In this document: piece after piece, positions 5,593 through 8,514 of the stretch
Layout of the letters: every line of letters starts with the position of its first letter
Position numbering within the stretch: position 1 is the stretch's first letter
Assembly (NCBI GenBank): GCA_964591245.1
Contig: CAZPZZ010000163.1
Location: forward strand, 1-8,514
Origin: CAZPZZ01 sp964591245
GTDB lineage: Bacteria > Acidobacteriota > Vicinamibacteria > Vicinamibacterales > UBA8438
Direction of reading: 5' to 3'
Length of the DNA: 8,514 nt
The notes under the pieces: generated by a model
Seen by the model: the letters and a program-made list of their open reading frames with translations, nothing else
Database searches by the model: none
Told to the model about the DNA's origin: nothing
Position numbers and translations under genes: made by a program

Positions 5593-6993
5593 ATGGACGT
5601 CAAATTTGAGGCCGCGGAATATCAGCCAGACGGTTCGTTCGCGGCCGTCGAATATCGCTTTGTTGGGAATACGACCGAGGGATGGTGGATCGAGCGTAAG
5701 GGCGTTTCGCATCTGCAGCTCGGCCCCGGTTATCGGCTGTTGCAGGTTTTGCAGTGCGGCGTGTGTGCTACTGATTTGGCTCGCCGCTATCTTCCCTTTC
5801 CCCTTCCCCAGATCACCGGACACGAACTTCTTGCCCGTGACGCAGAGGGCCAGCGTTACGTCGTCGAGATCAACGCGTCGCACCACGCGCGCGGTGTAGA
5901 AACCCAGTGTCGATTTTGTCAGTCAGGGTTCGGTCGCCATTGTCCAGACCGTTTGGTACTCGGTATTCACGGATTGCCTGGTGGGTTTGGCCCCTGGGTG
6001 CTGGTGCCTCTGGCCTCTGCAATACCACTCGACGGTGGGATTCCCGATGGCGCCGCTGTACTCGTTGAGCCGTTTGCGGCTGCACTGAATGCGGTGACGA
6101 CGGTTTCGCCCCGATCCGGTGACACCGTGGCTGTGTTGGGGCCGCGCCGTCTTGGTATGCTCGTGGTCTGTGCACTCGATGCGTGGAGGCGATCGTCGGG
6201 GCTGAGTTTCGACGTCATCACGCTGACACGTCACCAGCATCTCGGCGAGCTGGCTCGAGTACTCGGTGCGGATGCTAATCTGTCTGTCGATGGCGATGGG
6301 CGAGCCCTTCCGGGCGGCCTCGCCGACGTTGTGATCGATACCACGGGAAACCCAGAGGCACTTGAGCTGGCGTTGCGTCTGGCCAGGCGGGAAGTACACC
6401 TCAAGTCAACCCATGGTCGCTCGTCGGTCGGGCTCAGTCACCTGACAGAACTGGTTGTGGACGAGTTGTGGATCGGTCCTGTGCCCGAGCAGTGGCCTGC
6501 AGATGCGCGAGTAGCGTGGCTAAGCAAGGGGGACGCTCCGACCCATCTCCGTACCGATCAGGTATGGCAAGAAGGGTCCGTGACGACGCTGCTTGACAGG
6601 CTCCACGCCGTGGTCGGGGAGCAGATCCCGAGAGTTGACTTGGCTGTCGTCGATTCGATGCACCAGATGGATAGCGTGATTCGGATCGGCGTCGAAGAAG
6701 AGGTGTCATTGGTGCGACCGGGAGGCGGCATTTTGCTGGATACACGTGCGACCAATGGAGTGGCCGCACCGCTTCTGCGTGCCATTCGTGAGAGGGGGCT
6801 CCGGTTATCGAGTTCTCGATGTGGAGACTTCCGGGCGGCGCTTGACCTGATGAAGGGGAATGATCGCTTGCGAGGTATCGGTGACCAACTGATTACGCAC
6901 CGTTTCCGTTCTGGTGTCGCTGGTGTGTCCCGAGCTTTCGAGACGGCAGCGGCCCCTGAGTGCATCAAGGCGATCGTTGATCATCAGCTCTGA
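5593..6993 (+). CDS. Zinc-dependent medium-chain dehydrogenase (MDR/alcohol dehydrogenase-like) with enlarged C-terminal half
   Basis: A 466-residue cytoplasmic protein; usual MDR enzymes are 340-380. The N-terminal GroES-like domain has the catalytic zinc site: Cys55 in QCGVCATD, His77-Glu78 in GHE, and Glu159 in VEPFAAAL. The structural zinc lobe keeps Cys106-x2-Cys109-x7-Cys117, but the first expected Cys is Glu103. The Rossmann Gly motif is degraded (GPRRLG, 183-188, where GxGxxG is expected). After VVIDTTGNPEALELAL (246-261) there are about 110 extra residues before the terminal SSSRCGDFRAALDLM (406-420), which normally follows closely. The extra part looks like a second copy of the strand-helix-strand unit. 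Substrate is unknown. It starts at ATG 5593, 10 bases after cysQ, so the two are probably co-transcribed. A sulfur-related substrate is only suggested by position. Confidence 0.8.
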   Translation: MDVKFEAAEYQPDGSFAAVEYRFVGNTTEGWWIERKGVSHLQLGPGYRLLQVLQCGVCATDLARRYLPFPLPQITGHELLARDAEGQRYVVEINASHHARGVETQCRFCQSGFGRHCPDRLVLGIHGLPGGFGPWVLVPLASAIPLDGGIPDGAAVLVEPFAAALNAVTTVSPRSGDTVAVLGPRRLGMLVVCALDAWRRSSGLSFDVITLTRHQHLGELARVLGADANLSVDGDGRALPGGLADVVIDTTGNPEALELALRLARREVHLKSTHGRSSVGLSHLTELVVDELWIGPVPEQWPADARVAWLSKGDAPTHLRTDQVWQEGSVTTLLDRLHAVVGEQIPRVDLAVVDSMHQMDSVIRIGVEEEVSLVRPGGGILLDTRATNGVAAPLLRAIRERGLRLSSSRCGDFRAALDLMKGNDRLRGIGDQLITHRFRSGVAGVSRAFETAAAPECIKAIVDHQL

Positions 6994-7079
6994 GGAGGAG
7001 ACGCGGCCTCCGTGAGCAACAGCCCCGTAGATTGTTGAGCACCTTGAGCGGAAGGATTATCTCGTGGGTTTGTCTGCGT

Positions 7080-7086
7080 GAGAGGG
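7080..7086 (+). promoter_or_regulatory. Shine-Dalgarno GAGAGGG choosing the ATG at 7093
   Basis: GAGAGGG ends 6 bases before ATG 7093, a good spacing. The alternative in-frame GTG at 7078 lies on this purine tract and has no site of its own, so the ATG is preferred. Confidence 0.65.
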
Positions 7087-7092
7087 ATAGCG

Positions 7093-7692
7093 ATGGCGTC
7101 CGAGCGATTTCGGCTGGCGATTGAGCGATTCGATGCCGTGAATGCGGAGGATCCGAATCATGAGTTGGTTGACGGCGGACTGGAGCCGAAGGAGCTGGTA
7201 TATGCCCGTCGCATGACGGAACGTCTGCAGTATTTTTGTCCAGATGCGTCGGAAGCGGTCTTCCTGGCCGCGCGGAGCCAGCACATCCGGAGATGGACGC
7301 GGCCCCGGGCCGACTATCCGACCGGGCGGGATGGTTACCGTCGGTGGCGTACAGAGCTCGGTCGATTCCACGCGATGACGGCTGCCGTCATCTTGCGTGA
7401 CGTTGGCTACGATCCCATGACCATCGGTCGGGTGGAGGCGTTGCTCCGGAAGGAACGTCTCAAGGCAGATCCAGAGGCACAATTACTCGAGGACATCATC
7501 TGCCTTGTCTTCGTCGAGCATTACCTTGGCGATTTTGCTCCGAAGCACGAGGAAGAGAAGCTGCTTGGTGTGCTCCGAAAGACCTGGCGGAAGATGTCAG
7601 AGGCAGGGCGGCAAGCCGCGCTCGATCTGGATCTCAGCCCTGCGGTGAGTTCGCTGTTGGACCGCGCACTTCATTCTTCTGATTCAGGCTAG
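7093..7692 (+). CDS. DUF4202 family protein
   Basis: A 199-residue soluble, mostly helical protein that I recognise from its sequence pattern as DUF4202, of unknown biochemical function. Conserved-looking blocks in order: RFDAVNAEDPNHE (12-24), PKELVYARRMTERL (32-45), LAARSQHIRRW (58-68), YPTGRDGYRRWR (75-86), LEDIICLVFVEHYL (132-145), KHEEEK (151-156) and LRKTWRKMSE (161-170). His64, His93, Glu133-Asp134, Glu142-His143 and His152 could form a metal site. The His-helix-Glu/Asp layout is faintly like an HD-type phosphohydrolase, which is speculation. The start at ATG 7093 follows a good Shine-Dalgarno. It sits 99 bases after the dehydrogenase gene, in the same direction as cysQ, and its 3' end overlaps the convergent transporter gene by 9 bases. 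Context points to sulfur assimilation. Confidence 0.85.
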   Translation: MASERFRLAIERFDAVNAEDPNHELVDGGLEPKELVYARRMTERLQYFCPDASEAVFLAARSQHIRRWTRPRADYPTGRDGYRRWRTELGRFHAMTAAVILRDVGYDPMTIGRVEALLRKERLKADPEAQLLEDIICLVFVEHYLGDFAPKHEEEKLLGVLRKTWRKMSEAGRQAALDLDLSPAVSSLLDRALHSSDSG

Positions 7693-8514
7693 GTCGGTCT
7701 CTTCCGACTGGCGGCGCCACCAGGCTGCCATGAGGCTCCCCACCAGCGAATGAAAGACGCTGGCGAGCGCACTCGGAATTGCGACGAGCGGACTGGCGAA
7801 ATTCTGTTGGGCAAGGACCACACCGAGCCCAGTATTTTGCATCCCGACTTCGATAGAAACCGTGCGGGCGGAGATCTCTCCCCGCATCGCGACGCGTCCA
7901 GCCAGATACCCCACAACGAAACCGAGGGTATGCAGACTGATGACTGCAAGAACGAGCCTGGGACCCGCCTCGATGATTTGATCGCGCCCACCGGCAATGA
8001 CCGAGGCCACGATCAAGGTGATGGCGACGATGGCGACGAGCGGAGCCGCCGGCAGTATCGTAGCGACTGCTCGGGGAAATCGCCACTTGAGCAAGGCGCC
8101 TGTTGCCACCGGTACGATGACAACTTGCACCGTGCTCAACAGGAGGCCCCCGGCCGGTACGTCGAGACGGCTGCCGGCGAGTGCAGCCGTCAGGACTGGA
8201 GTCATCACCACCGCGAGTACTGTTGACAGAGCCGTCAACGTCACCGAGAGCGCAACGTCCGCCCGTGCCAGAAAGGCGATCACGTTCGAGGCGGTACCTC
8301 CGGGGCAGCAAGACACCAGGATCAAGCCGACGGCGAATGGCGTCGGGAGGGCAAAGAGATAGCCGAGGCCCCAGCCCAACAATGGCATGACGGTGTATTG
8401 AAGTACGATGCCTGGTAGCACTCGCGCCCGTTGGCGGCCGACTCGCCGGAAGTCGTCAAAACCGAGCGTCATCCCCATACTCAGCATGATGATGCTCAGG
8501 CCGAGGGTGATCAG
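7684..8514 (-). CDS. Bile acid:sodium symporter (BASS) family transporter, N-terminus cut by window edge
   Basis: A partial gene: 276 residues are visible, and the frame is open to the right edge, so the first ~20-40 residues are missing. An internal ATG at 8487 is not the start, because the upstream residues (LITLGLSII) continue a membrane helix typical of the family. About eight hydrophobic segments are seen. The first conserved core, SCCPGGTASNVI, is followed by a helix LARADVALSVTLTALST. The second half has EVGMQNTGLGVVLA, the family's Na+-site region. BASS proteins couple Na+ entry to uptake of organic anions; the substrate here cannot be read. The gene converges on the DUF4202 gene and overlaps its last 9 bases, leaving no room for a terminator between them. 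It may or may not belong functionally with the sulfur genes. Confidence 0.9.
   Translation of the reverse strand: MITLGLSIIMLSMGMTLGFDDFRRVGRQRARVLPGIVLQYTVMPLLGWGLGYLFALPTPFAVGLILVSCCPGGTASNVIAFLARADVALSVTLTALSTVLAVVMTPVLTAALAGSRLDVPAGGLLLSTVQVVIVPVATGALLKWRFPRAVATILPAAPLVAIVAITLIVASVIAGGRDQIIEAGPRLVLAVISLHTLGFVVGYLAGRVAMRGEISARTVSIEVGMQNTGLGVVLAQQNFASPLVAIPSALASVFHSLVGSLMAAWWRRQSEETDLA

Noticed and set aside
6994..7038. GGAGG...CCTCC hairpin (6994-6998 with 7007-7011) after the dehydrogenase stop, followed by an 8-codon GTG frame
   Set aside because: The stem is only 5 base pairs with no T run, so it is not an intrinsic terminator. The 8-codon frame is too short to support, although its purine-rich upstream resembles a ribosome binding site.
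7035..7062. TTGAGC...TTATCT as an internal promoter for the DUF4202 gene
   Set aside because: The -10 element matches only 2 of 6 consensus bases and the spacing is 16. Co-transcription with the upstream genes is the simpler reading.
1..8514. Defence system, prophage, transposon, CRISPR array or RNA gene
   Set aside because: No transposase, integrase, phage, Cas or toxin-antitoxin genes, no direct-repeat array and no tRNA or rRNA pattern were seen on either strand. The locus reads as core metabolism.

Overview
The window is a compact, high-GC bacterial chromosomal segment devoted mainly to assimilatory sulfur metabolism. It has no rRNA, tRNA, CRISPR array or mobile element that I can see. 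The gene set (a long siroheme sulfite reductase made together with its own siroheme enzymes, CysQ and a DUF4202 protein) and the protein style suggest a Nitrospira-like or other deep-branching Gram-negative, non-enteric bacterium. That taxonomic guess is an inference of modest confidence.

Left half (1-4293, minus strand): one tightly packed operon. It begins with a doubtful small Cys-rich ORF (4293-4081). It continues with precorrin-2 dehydrogenase (sirC, 4084-3506), uroporphyrinogen-III methyltransferase (cobA, 3473-2655), a 764-residue siroheme/[4Fe-4S] sulfite reductase (2655-361) and a small conserved-looking protein that runs off the left edge (364-1). The junctions are ATGA, a 32-base gap, TGATG and GTGA, so translational coupling is likely. 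The first two enzymes convert uroporphyrinogen III towards sirohydrochlorin and siroheme, the prosthetic group of the reductase that follows. The reductase has an unusual HEPN-like C-terminal extension. It also carries the Arg/Arg/Lys/Lys anion-binding set that marks sulfite rather than nitrite reductases.

Middle (4294-4760): a 467-base divergent intergenic region holding a weak sigma70-like promoter candidate towards cysQ and two 10-base palindromes.

Right half (4761-7692, plus strand): cysQ (3'-phosphoadenosine 5'-phosphate phosphatase), a 466-residue zinc-dependent MDR-family dehydrogenase with what looks like an internal half-Rossmann duplication, and a DUF4202 protein of unknown function. 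A convergent BASS-family (bile acid:Na+ symporter-like) transporter enters from the right edge (8514-7684) and overlaps the DUF4202 gene by 9 bases.

Together the genes cover sulfite to sulfide reduction, cofactor supply for it, and disposal of the PAP by-product of PAPS reduction. Sulfate adenylyltransferase and APS/PAPS reductase are not in the window. The MDR enzyme, the DUF4202 protein, the small protein at the left edge and the Cys-rich ORF are uncharacterised partners of this sulfur locus.
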